A stretch of DNA of 5,290 nt, taken from Gammaproteobacteria bacterium. GTDB taxonomy: Bacteria > Pseudomonadota > Gammaproteobacteria > UBA9214. This document shows, one piece after another, positions 1 through 5,290 of the stretch; within the stretch, counting starts at the first letter, position 1, and each line of letters opens with the position of its first letter. Under the pieces are notes generated by a model. It ran no database searches, was not told the origin of the DNA, and saw only the letters and a program-made list of their open reading frames with translations. The stretch is from NCBI GenBank assembly GCA_030635865.1, contig DAOVYA010000137.1, positions 1 through 5,290 of the forward strand, given 5' to 3'. The translations under genes and the position numbers were made by a program.

Positions 1-732
1 AACGTGGTAACCCAGCGCCCAGTCTTCCACCCTTTCACACGGCCATTTCACATAGCAATCACGCAGCAACGAAACCAGGTCGTAGGTCAGCGGGCCAACG
101 ACGGCATCCTGGAAGTCGAGGATGCCGGGGTTATTAGCATCAGCAACCATAAGGTTACGAGAATGATAATCACGGTGTACGCATACTTGCGGTTGTGCCA
201 GTGCATTATTGGCCAGTCTGCTGAATACATCCTCCAGCATATATTGCTGTGCATCAGACAAGTCCACCCCCAGATGCTTGCCCAGCAGCCATTCGCGAAA
301 CAGTTCCATTTCACTCATCAGCAATACTTCATCGTAGGCCGGCAAACCGGCATCCACCGATACGCAGCTCTGCATGGTGGCCAAAGCACCCAGGGCATCA
401 CCATACAGTCGTTCCACGGTTTCATTGCTTAACTCATCGAGATATGACCTGCTGCCCAGGTCGGACAACAGCAGGAAACCCTTATCAAGGTCTGCATCAA
501 TCACCTCGGGGACATTCAGGCCAACATCAAGGAGCAGTTTTGAAACATTGATAAACGGGTGAGAATCTTCCCTGTCCGGCGGTGCATCCATGACAATGAA
601 ACTGGCGCCATTGTGAGTGACCCTGAAATAACGCCGGAAACTGGCATCGGTGGAGGCCGGCTTCAGGGTGTATTCCCTGAATGACAGTTCCTCCTCCAGC
701 CAGCATTTCAAGGCTTCCAGTCTTTCCGGCAC
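1..732 (-). CDS. amgK: AmgK-like N-acetylmuramate/N-acetylglucosamine kinase, partial (C-terminus beyond the left edge)
   Basis: This is a cytoplasmic sugar kinase of the aminoglycoside-phosphotransferase fold. Characterised AmgK phosphorylates the anomeric carbon of MurNAc or GlcNAc, feeding peptidoglycan recycling towards UDP-MurNAc together with MurU. The 244 codons visible show an N-terminal nucleotide-binding part with PASTDASFRRYFRV (25-38) and VMDAPPDRED (47-56), and a hinge-like LLLSDLG (87-93). The catalytic loop is VHRDYHSRN (185-193, putative base D188 and N193), followed by LDFQDAVVGPLTYDL (205-219), where D206 would bind metal. The family is usually about 330-350 aa, so roughly the last quarter lies outside the window. 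No ATG is in frame near the 5' end. GTG at 732 is chosen because a purine-rich GAGGGAG lies 8 nt upstream and PERLEALKCWLEEEL resembles the usual family N-terminus. The gene is divergent from lptD. The assignment to this kinase family is firm. The exact sugar specificity is inferred from family and context. Confidence 0.9.
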   Translation of the reverse strand, partial: MPERLEALKCWLEEELSFREYTLKPASTDASFRRYFRVTHNGASFIVMDAPPDREDSHPFINVSKLLLDVGLNVPEVIDADLDKGFLLLSDLGSRSYLDELSNETVERLYGDALGALATMQSCVSVDAGLPAYDEVLLMSEMELFREWLLGKHLGVDLSDAQQYMLEDVFSRLANNALAQPQVCVHRDYHSRNLMVADANNPGILDFQDAVVGPLTYDLVSLLRDCYVKWPCERVEDWALGYHV

Positions 733-740
733 AGGTGTTT

Positions 741-747
741 CTCCCTC
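741..747 (-). promoter_or_regulatory. Ribosome binding site supporting the GTG start of amgK
   Basis: Read on the minus strand this is GAGGGAG, ending 8 nt before the GTG at 732. It is the only Shine-Dalgarno-like purine block near the 5' end of this reading frame, and it decides the start because the frame stays open further upstream without offering an ATG. Confidence 0.6.
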
Positions 748-773
748 GGTTTTATTCCAACAATTGGGGTCAC

Positions 774-779
774 AGTATA
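774..779 (-). promoter_or_regulatory. Candidate -10 element for amgK
   Basis: The minus strand reads TATACT, five of six matches to the sigma-70 -10 consensus. It predicts a transcript start near 767 and a leader of about 35 nt. At 16-18 nt spacing the -35 position has only poor hexamers (for example TCCGTT), so a factor-independent promoter is doubtful. A short dyad lies at about -41.5 relative to the predicted start. This is a prediction from sequence only. Confidence 0.35.
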
Positions 780-802
780 GCCCGGAATAAATGAGTAACG
801 GA

Positions 803-814
803 GTGATGCGTCAC
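803..814. promoter_or_regulatory. Short dyad GTGATGCGTCAC, possible operator
   Basis: The half sites GTGA and TCAC flank TGCG. Ten of twelve positions obey the dyad. Its centre (808.5) lies about 41.5 bp upstream of the start predicted from the amgK -10 element, where many activators bind when the -35 hexamer is weak. The half sites resemble those of CRP, but the spacing is 4 rather than 6, so CRP is not assigned. A dyad this short can occur by chance. Confidence 0.25.
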
Positions 815-838
815 ACAAACGCATTTGCAAACAAACCC

Positions 839-924
839 CGTCTTTGCGAGGAGCGCAGCGACGCGGCAATCTCGTCAAGTCCGCTGCCAGAGTCATGAGA
901 TTGCCGCGCTTCGCTCGCAATGAC
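839..924. repeat. REP-like imperfect palindrome, copy 1 (86 bp)
   Basis: The left arm (839-874) starts CGTCTTTGCGAGGAGCGCAG and ends GACGCGGCAATCTC. The right arm (897-924) is GAGATTGCCGCGCTTCG followed by CTCGCAATGAC, the near reverse complement of the left. About 22 bases separate the arms. The left arm has an extra six or so bases (a bulge in the stem) and T instead of A in GTCTTTGCGAG. This sort of GTCATTGCGAG...GCGGCAATC palindrome is, from general knowledge, dispersed in many bacterial genomes in REP/MITE style between genes. A second copy lies at 3615-3713 in the same orientation. The two align at 79 of 86 positions, apart from one 13-nt gap. No transposase or RAYT gene is in the window. 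Confidence 0.85.
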
Positions 925-1022
925 AAAAAGGGGTGCTCGAAATGACAAGCGGGAGAGCTCGCTATGACAAGCGGGAGAGCTCGCTATGACAAGAGGGAGC
1001 GTTCGAAATGACGATCAGGGGC
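913..1022. repeat. 22-bp tandem repeat, about five units, extending from the right end of the palindrome
   Basis: The units start at 913, 935, 957, 979 and 1001, each 22 bp. The core is GCTCG(C/A)(T/A)ATGACAAG followed by CGGGAGA. Units 2 and 3 (935 and 957) differ at two positions, as do units 3 and 4. The first unit is the terminal GCTCGCAATGACA of the palindromic element plus its flank, and the last (1001-1022) has diverged. The array therefore appears to be a local amplification of the element's right end. It lies wholly between that element and the putative lptD promoter. No open reading frame uses it convincingly. Confidence 0.85.
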
Positions 1023-1033
1023 CCCAGAAATAT

Positions 1034-1062
1034 TTGAAGTTCAGGCTATTGTGTGCGATTTT
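1034..1062 (+). promoter_or_regulatory. Weak candidate promoter for the lptD operon
   Basis: TTGAAG (1034-1039) is followed after 17 bases by GATTTT (1057-1062), which is preceded by TGC, an extended -10-like arrangement. The predicted start is near 1069, about 57 nt before the lptD ATG. The -10 hexamer matches consensus at only three positions. In Escherichia coli lptD is partly sigma-E dependent. GAAGTT at 1036-1041 resembles a sigma-E -35, but no matching -10 is evident. Treat this as a guess. Confidence 0.22.
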
Positions 1063-1116
1063 AGCTCGCGCCCACCAGCCGGCCAGGGCATGAACGTTTC
1101 AGCCGGATATTTCTGC

Positions 1117-1119
1117 AGG
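1117..1119 (+). promoter_or_regulatory. Ribosome binding site deciding the lptD start
   Basis: AGG within GCAGGT lies 6 nt before the ATG at 1126. The reading frame is open further upstream, to a GTG at 1051 and an ATG at 1090. The ATG at 1090 has only an AGG two bases away, too close to work well. Starting at 1126 also puts a Lys/Arg-rich n-region directly before the hydrophobic core of the signal peptide. Confidence 0.6.
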
Positions 1120-1125
1120 TATTCC

Positions 1126-3612
1126 ATGCAATTAACGAAGAACAGACGCTTGACAGCCCGGCTGCTCCCGGGCCTGGCACTGCTCGTTCTTCTGGCACCG
1201 GTACCGACCGATGCACTGGCCGATGGTCCCTGGCAGTGCAATTCCATGTCCGACGGCCTCTGGCAATGTGTCGGCAAGATAGAGTCGCATGAACAAACCG
1301 GCCAGCCAGCCGTGCCCACTGCGGCTCAACAGGATCCGGACCCTGCCAGCGACATAAACGCACCGCCACCGGCGGCTGATCTCCAGCAGCCGGTAATAGA
1401 GCACACGGCTACGGCACCGATTGATTTTTCGACCCCCGAACCGACACCTGAACCGGGTTCGGAACCCGCATCCCGTCAATGGGCACATTGCCCGCCCGTG
1501 ACGACCCGGGTAGACAGCTACCAGGCAATACATCCGGGGGAAATTAACCTGCAGGCAGCGTCTGCAAAACGCAGCGCGGACAACGTCTACACCCTCGAAG
1601 GTAATGCCGTCATCACGTATGGTTCACAGCGTGTCACTGCCGACCGGATTATCTACAGGCAGGATGCCGGTGAAGCGGTGGCCAGCGGCGATGTTCAGTT
1701 CACGGCTCCCGGCCTCGAAGTCAACGCGGAAACCGCTACCGTACAGCCCGACCGGAACACCGGCAGCCTGCACCAACTCAGCTACTCGCTGGTGGATCAG
1801 CATGCGCGTGGTTCAGCCAGTTTGCTAAGCCTCGAAGGCCGCGAACAACAGCACCTTGAAGATGCCACCTATACGACCTGCCCGACCGGTAACCAGGACT
1901 GGGAGTTATCGGCAAAGCAGATCGACCTGGATCAAACCGACGGCACCGGGACAGCGCGCGGCGCCAAACTGAAATTCAAGGGTGTACCCATCGCCTATGC
2001 CCCTTACATGAGCTTCCCGCTTGATGATCGCCGCAAGTCCGGCTTGCTGGCACCCAGCTATGGGCACACGGATGAAACCGGTACCGATATCACAGTACCT
2101 TTTTACTGGAATATCGCACCGAATTACGATGCCATTATCGCGCCACGCTACATGAGTGACCGCGGCACAATGATAAGCGGTGAAGTGCGCTACCTGCATA
2201 ATAACAACAGTGGCGAGATCAGTGCAGAATACCTCGATTCTGACAACCGGTTCAATGACGAGGAACGCAGCCTGGTGTCCATTAAACACAGGGGCAATCC
2301 GTTCCCACGGCTGGAAACATCCCTCATCGCAAGCAATGTTTCGGATGATCAATACTTTGAGGATCTGGGCACAACCCTCGTTCAAACCAGTCAGACCAAC
2401 CTGGAGCGCACTGCGGCCGCAGCCTACCATGGAGACTGGTGGAATGTTGGCATTAAAGTACAGGACTTCCAGACGATTGATCCTGCCGTGGCATCCATTG
2501 ACCGTCCGTACAAGCAATTACCACAGATCGTTTTTGATGCAACACCGGACAAGCGCCTGCTGGGCCTGAAATTCAGCACCCATGCCGAACTGAACAGCTT
2601 CGACCACAGTGATAGTGATAATGTCACGGCCAAACGCTTTGATATCCAGCCACGCGTCAGCCTGCCCATCCGCAAGGCAGCCTGGTATGTGGAACCTGCC
2701 GTCAGCGTACGCCACACTTTATATGACCTGGATAACGTAGCGACAGGCGCCAATGACAGTCCGGACCGCACCACGCCCGTTGTCAGCATCGATGCCGGCA
2801 GTTTCTTTGAACGCAACATGCGCTGGGGCAATACCGATCTTGTACAGACCCTGGAACCGCGCCTGTTTTATCTATATGTCCCCGATAAAAACCAGGATGA
2901 CATACCGGTGTTCGATACCGGAGACTATGATTTCAACTACTGGACCCTGTTCCAGGAAAACCGCTTCACGGGGCCGGACCGCATGGGTGATGCCAACCAG
3001 GCTGCCCTTGCACTGACAACCCGCATACTTCATCCGGACAGCGGTAAACAACTGTTGAGTGCCAGCCTGGGCTCACTGATTTACTTTCGAGACAGAAAAG
3101 TCACGCTCCCCGGTGAGCCGATTGAAACCGATGACAGCTCCGACCTGATCGGCGAATTAACGATGAATCTTGGTAAACACTGGAATGCCGATGCCGAGGT
3201 GCAGTGGAACCCGCATGACTCGCAAACCGATCGGAATGATTACCGCCTGCAATACAAGGCCGGCCAGCGCCAGCTCGTCAATGTCTCCTATCGCCGCCGG
3301 CGTGACAGCCAGGAACAGGCAGACCTGTCTTTTCTATGGCCACTGGGCCCGTCCTGGCACATGGTCGGACGCTGGTATTATTCACTGGATGACAATGAAA
3401 CCATTGAGGCAATTGCCGGTCTGGGTTATGAAAGCTGCTGCTGGGGCGCCCAACTGGTAGGCCGCAGCTTTATCAATAATGATGAAGACGACCGTAATAC
3501 GGCAGTTTTTTTCCAGGTGGAACTGAAAGGTCTCGGAACACTTGGCACCAGGGTCGATGCTGTTCTGGAACGTGGTATCCTTGGCTACAGCTCCCAGGGA
3601 AACCTGGATTAA
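1126..3612 (+). CDS. lptD: LPS-assembly protein LptD
   Basis: LptD is the outer-membrane beta-barrel that, with the lipoprotein LptE as plug, receives LPS from the periplasmic LptA bridge and inserts it into the outer leaflet. The product is 828 aa (E. coli has 784). It has a Sec signal peptide with MQLTKNRRLTARLL, a hydrophobic core and probable cleavage after ALA (30-32). A variable Pro/Ala/Glu-rich segment follows (about 52-117). The LptA-like jellyroll spans about 138-285 (LEGNAVITYGSQRVTADRI at 157-175). The barrel runs from about 305 to the end and includes RRKSGLLAPSYG and VPFYWNIAPNYDA. Cysteines are C38, C48, C122, C252, C771 and C772. C252 (TYTTCPTG) and the C771-C772 pair correspond to E. 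coli Cys173 and Cys724/725. C122 is the best candidate for Cys31. C38 and C48 are additional, in a repeated DG-x-WQC motif. It is the first gene of the likely lptD-surA-pdxA operon. Confidence 0.96.
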   Translation: MQLTKNRRLTARLLPGLALLVLLAPVPTDALADGPWQCNSMSDGLWQCVGKIESHEQTGQPAVPTAAQQDPDPASDINAPPPAADLQQPVIEHTATAPIDFSTPEPTPEPGSEPASRQWAHCPPVTTRVDSYQAIHPGEINLQAASAKRSADNVYTLEGNAVITYGSQRVTADRIIYRQDAGEAVASGDVQFTAPGLEVNAETATVQPDRNTGSLHQLSYSLVDQHARGSASLLSLEGREQQHLEDATYTTCPTGNQDWELSAKQIDLDQTDGTGTARGAKLKFKGVPIAYAPYMSFPLDDRRKSGLLAPSYGHTDETGTDITVPFYWNIAPNYDAIIAPRYMSDRGTMISGEVRYLHNNNSGEISAEYLDSDNRFNDEERSLVSIKHRGNPFPRLETSLIASNVSDDQYFEDLGTTLVQTSQTNLERTAAAAYHGDWWNVGIKVQDFQTIDPAVASIDRPYKQLPQIVFDATPDKRLLGLKFSTHAELNSFDHSDSDNVTAKRFDIQPRVSLPIRKAAWYVEPAVSVRHTLYDLDNVATGANDSPDRTTPVVSIDAGSFFERNMRWGNTDLVQTLEPRLFYLYVPDKNQDDIPVFDTGDYDFNYWTLFQENRFTGPDRMGDANQAALALTTRILHPDSGKQLLSASLGSLIYFRDRKVTLPGEPIETDDSSDLIGELTMNLGKHWNADAEVQWNPHDSQTDRNDYRLQYKAGQRQLVNVSYRRRRDSQEQADLSFLWPLGPSWHMVGRWYYSLDDNETIEAIAGLGYESCCWGAQLVGRSFINNDEDDRNTAVFFQVELKGLGTLGTRVDAVLERGILGYSSQGNLD

Positions 3613-3614
3613 CC

Positions 3615-3713
3615 CGTCTTTGCGAGGAACGCAGTGACGCGGCAATCCCGTTATGAGGACTCCTTAAGTCCACTGCCAGATTCATGAGATTGCCGCGCTA
3701 CGCTCGCAATGAC
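3615..3713. repeat. REP-like imperfect palindrome, copy 2 (99 bp), inside the operon
   Basis: The left arm (3615-3647) starts CGTCTTTGCGAGGAACGCAG. The right arm (3686-3713) reads GAGATTGCCGCGCTACG then CTCGCAATGAC. It is the same family and orientation as the copy at 839-924, with seven substitutions and 13 extra bases (3651-3663, TTATGAGGACTCC) in the loop. The extra bases create a small hairpin, GGACT (3657-3661) with AGTCC (3667-3671). The element begins two bases after the lptD stop and occupies most of the 163-bp lptD-surA gap. No T-run follows the right arm, so it is not a standard intrinsic terminator. In RNA it would fold into a long stem that could block 3' exonucleases or alter the lptD:surA expression ratio. 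That role is inferred. Confidence 0.85.
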
Positions 3714-3775
3714 AACATACAAAGCTTCCCGGAGTTTGTCTTTAGTTTTACACGTTGTTCTTCAGGTTTTTTATT

Positions 3776-5131
3776 ATGATGAAATTTCTCTCCTCCCTGT
3801 TTGGCGCTGTCATCCTGGTTGCAGCCCAGGCCGTTTTTACAGAAGCACATGCAGAGCAAACGCCCGACATGGCAGCATCCGCCGTCCAGGAGTCCGGCCT
3901 GCAGCAACGTTACACCCTGAACCGCATCGCGGCGGTTGTGAATGGTGACGTTATTCTTGTCACCGAGCTGAATGCTGCCGTAAAAAAAGTGGTGCAACAG
4001 CTTAATACCAAGGGGACGCCGCTGCCTGAAAGGACCGCCCTGGTCAACCAGGTGCTGGAGCGATTGATTGTTGATGTCCTGCAAATGCAAATCGCAGAGC
4101 GCAACGGCTTGACCATTAGTGACAACACACTCAACGAAGAGATACAGAACCTGGCCAGGGAAAATGGCGTCGATCTGTCAACATTTCGCGAGGTACTGGA
4201 AAGTAAAGGGTATAGCTACGCCACTTTCAGGGAAAACATACGCAGGAAGCTTGTCCTCCAGGAAGTACGCCGCCAGATGGTGGCCAACCGTATCAAGGTC
4301 AACGACCAGGAAATCGACAACCTGCTGGCAAGCCTGGAAGCCAGTGGACTGGGTGACGTTAAATATCACTTTGCAAATATCATGGTCGCGATACCCGAGG
4401 CTCCCGGCCCGGAAGAAATTGAAGCAGCCAGGCTGCGTGCCGACAATATCCTGATGAGACTGCGCGAAGGCAGTGATTTTGAACAGACTGCTATCGCAGA
4501 ATCCGATGGGCAAAATGCACTCGAAGGCGGGGATCTTGGCTGGCGCAGCATTGGACAAATACCGTCGCTGTTCACTGAAACAGCCAGGCACATCCAGGTT
4601 GGCGAAGTATCCGGGCTGATACAGAGCTCCGGTGGTTTTCACATCATCAAGTTGCTTGAGAAAACCGGCGGGGAACGTCACATGGTCAACCAGACCAAGG
4701 TGCGTCATATCCTGGTAAAAACTGATACAGTGAATTCGGACGACGATGTGAGAATACGTATGGAACAACTTGAAATACGTCTCAAGGGTGGTGAAGATTT
4801 TGCATCCCTCGCGCGTTCGAATTCACAAGATACCCTGTCAGCCGCGAAGGGTGGCGAACTTGGCTGGGTAAGCCAGGGGGATACCGTGCCCCGGTTTGAG
4901 GCCGCCATGAACAAGCTTGCCATCAATGAAATCAGCAATCCGGTCCAGACACGATTCGGCTGGCACCTGATCCAGGTACAGGAACGCCGACAGTATGACA
5001 GTACCGATGATTTCGAGCGCGCCAAGGCAAAACGACTGATACAGACACGCAAGTATGATGAGGAACTGTTCCTCTGGCTGCGACGTCTCCGTGATGAATC
5101 CTACGTCGAATACCGGCTCGACGAAACCTGA
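3776..5131 (+). CDS. surA: Periplasmic chaperone and peptidyl-prolyl isomerase SurA
   Basis: SurA binds unfolded outer-membrane proteins after secretion and delivers them to the BAM complex. LptD is a known client. The product is 451 aa (E. coli 428). A signal peptide MMKFLSSLFGAVILVAAQA ends with probable cleavage after AHA (24-26). The N-terminal chaperone domain spans about 48-185 (LNRIAAVVNGDVILVTEL at 48-65). The first parvulin domain is about 196-297 (YHFANIMV, GGDLGWR, GGFHIIKL) and the second about 307-405 (VRHILVKT, KGGELGWV, FGWHLIQV). A C-terminal helix (about 410-445) completes the chaperone core. The second domain keeps the canonical RHILV motif. The first has HFANI, a more divergent form, as often in SurA, where the first isomerase domain tends to be weakly active or inactive. 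ATG at 3776 is chosen because AGG lies 9 nt upstream and the signal peptide then starts normally. ATG at 3779 is nearly equivalent, and an in-frame TTG at 3755 would add seven residues before the signal peptide. Confidence 0.96.
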   Translation: MMKFLSSLFGAVILVAAQAVFTEAHAEQTPDMAASAVQESGLQQRYTLNRIAAVVNGDVILVTELNAAVKKVVQQLNTKGTPLPERTALVNQVLERLIVDVLQMQIAERNGLTISDNTLNEEIQNLARENGVDLSTFREVLESKGYSYATFRENIRRKLVLQEVRRQMVANRIKVNDQEIDNLLASLEASGLGDVKYHFANIMVAIPEAPGPEEIEAARLRADNILMRLREGSDFEQTAIAESDGQNALEGGDLGWRSIGQIPSLFTETARHIQVGEVSGLIQSSGGFHIIKLLEKTGGERHMVNQTKVRHILVKTDTVNSDDDVRIRMEQLEIRLKGGEDFASLARSNSQDTLSAAKGGELGWVSQGDTVPRFEAAMNKLAINEISNPVQTRFGWHLIQVQERRQYDSTDDFERAKAKRLIQTRKYDEELFLWLRRLRDESYVEYRLDET

Positions 5132-5176
5132 CCATTTCTTTGCCTAATCTGTGGCACGACGCCGCACCAGACTACA

Positions 5177-5290
5177 TTGCCTGACTCTATTGCGCGTATT
5201 GCACTTACCCCCGGCGAACCTGCCGGTATCGGGCCGGACCTGTGCCTGTCGCTTGCACAACAAACCCTGAACAGCGAGCTGGTTACAATC
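5177..5290 (+). CDS. pdxA: 4-hydroxythreonine-4-phosphate dehydrogenase PdxA, partial (first 38 codons)
   Basis: PdxA oxidises 4-phosphohydroxy-L-threonine with NAD(P)+. The product then condenses with 1-deoxyxylulose 5-phosphate (PdxJ) in pyridoxal phosphate synthesis in the cytoplasm. The visible N-terminus has [15 protein letters not shown] (residues 8-22), the diagnostic first strand and glycine-rich turn of the family, followed by a helix (CLSLAQQTL). The family is usually about 330 aa, so almost 90 percent is outside the window. The frame is open from the surA stop onward and contains no ATG or GTG before the conserved motif. TTG at 5177 is therefore the likely start, giving the length usual before this motif. 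No good Shine-Dalgarno is seen. It lies 45 bases after surA on the same strand, consistent with the conserved surA-pdxA operon. Confidence 0.9.
   Translation, partial: MPDSIARIALTPGEPAGIGPDLCLSLAQQTLNSELVTI

Larger units (their letters stand above)
733..1125. other. Divergent amgK-lptD intergenic region (393 bp)
   Basis: No gene is supported here. Short frames exist on both strands, but they run through the palindrome and tandem repeats and lack recognisable protein features. From left to right the region holds the amgK ribosome site and -10 candidate, a short dyad, the REP-like element, the 22-bp array, and a weak candidate lptD promoter and leader. The repeats take up about half the length and separate the two promoter regions by more than 200 bp. 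Confidence 0.8.

Noticed and set aside
4..432. Plus-strand 142-codon frame opposite amgK
   Set aside because: It is antisense to a well-supported kinase with intact catalytic motifs and shows no family features.
803..814. CRP binding site
   Set aside because: The GTGA and TCAC half sites are separated by 4 rather than the 6 bases required.
708..926. Minus-strand 72-codon frame across the repeat
   Set aside because: It reads through the palindrome and overlaps the amgK start in another frame. Its protein (MSLRAKRGNLMTL...) is the typical spurious translation of this repeat family.
913..1022. CRISPR array
   Set aside because: The 22-bp period has no spacers: units abut directly and vary internally, so it is a simple tandem repeat.
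1051..1125. Longer LptD reading frame starting at GTG 1051 or ATG 1090
   Set aside because: It would put 12-25 extra residues ahead of a normal signal peptide. The ATG at 1126 has the better-spaced AGG and a typical signal-peptide start.
1906..2517. Minus-strand 203-codon frame inside lptD
   Set aside because: It lies antisense to the conserved LptD barrel, with no recognisable domain or ribosome site.
3615..3772. Intrinsic terminator between lptD and surA
   Set aside because: The long stem at 3615-3713 is not followed by a T-run, and the T-run at 3767-3772 has no GC-rich hairpin directly before it.
3755..3775. TTG start for surA at 3755
   Set aside because: It adds an MFFRFFI extension before an already complete signal peptide, has no ribosome site of its own, and is less likely than ATG 3776.
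3979..3993. Programmed frameshift at the seven-A run in surA
   Set aside because: The frame continues intact through conserved SurA sequence on both sides and no stimulatory structure is apparent.
4178..4768. Minus-strand 196-codon frame inside surA
   Set aside because: It is antisense to SurA domains with conserved parvulin motifs and has no features of its own.

Overview
The window looks like a stretch of gammaproteobacterial chromosome of moderate GC. It carries the envelope-biogenesis locus lptD-surA-pdxA, with an amgK-type sugar kinase gene transcribed divergently upstream. This order is familiar from Pseudomonas-like and related gammaproteobacteria. The protein features agree: an LPS-transport LptD with the characteristic Cys-Cys pair, and a SurA with two parvulin domains. 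No genus can be assigned from this sequence alone.

Layout. Positions 732 to 1 (minus strand) hold the N-terminal 244 codons of an AmgK-like anomeric sugar kinase, which runs off the left edge. Positions 733-1125 are a 393-bp divergent intergenic region. It contains a possible amgK promoter with a small dyad upstream, an 86-bp REP-like imperfect palindrome, a 22-bp tandem repeat that grows out of the right end of that palindrome, and a weak candidate lptD promoter. Positions 1126-3612 encode LptD (828 aa). A second copy of the palindromic element (3615-3713) begins two bases after the lptD stop and fills most of the lptD-surA gap. Positions 3776-5131 encode SurA (451 aa). After a 45-base gap, pdxA starts at a probable TTG (5177) and runs off the right edge after 38 codons.

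How the genes fit together. SurA is the periplasmic chaperone that escorts outer-membrane beta-barrel proteins, and LptD is one of its best-known clients. LptD with LptE inserts LPS into the outer leaflet. The pair is therefore a functional as well as a transcriptional unit. PdxA makes a precursor of pyridoxal phosphate and is a conserved but metabolically unrelated passenger of this operon. AmgK belongs to peptidoglycan amino-sugar recycling, so both sides of the divergent region serve the cell envelope.

The coding content is conserved housekeeping genes, and I see no undescribed multi-gene system. The parts worth a second look are non-coding: two same-orientation copies of one palindromic repeat family bracketing lptD, one of them inside the operon, and the tandem expansion of one copy's end. 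Within the proteins, the oddest feature is a duplicated W-Q-C motif near the mature N-terminus of LptD.
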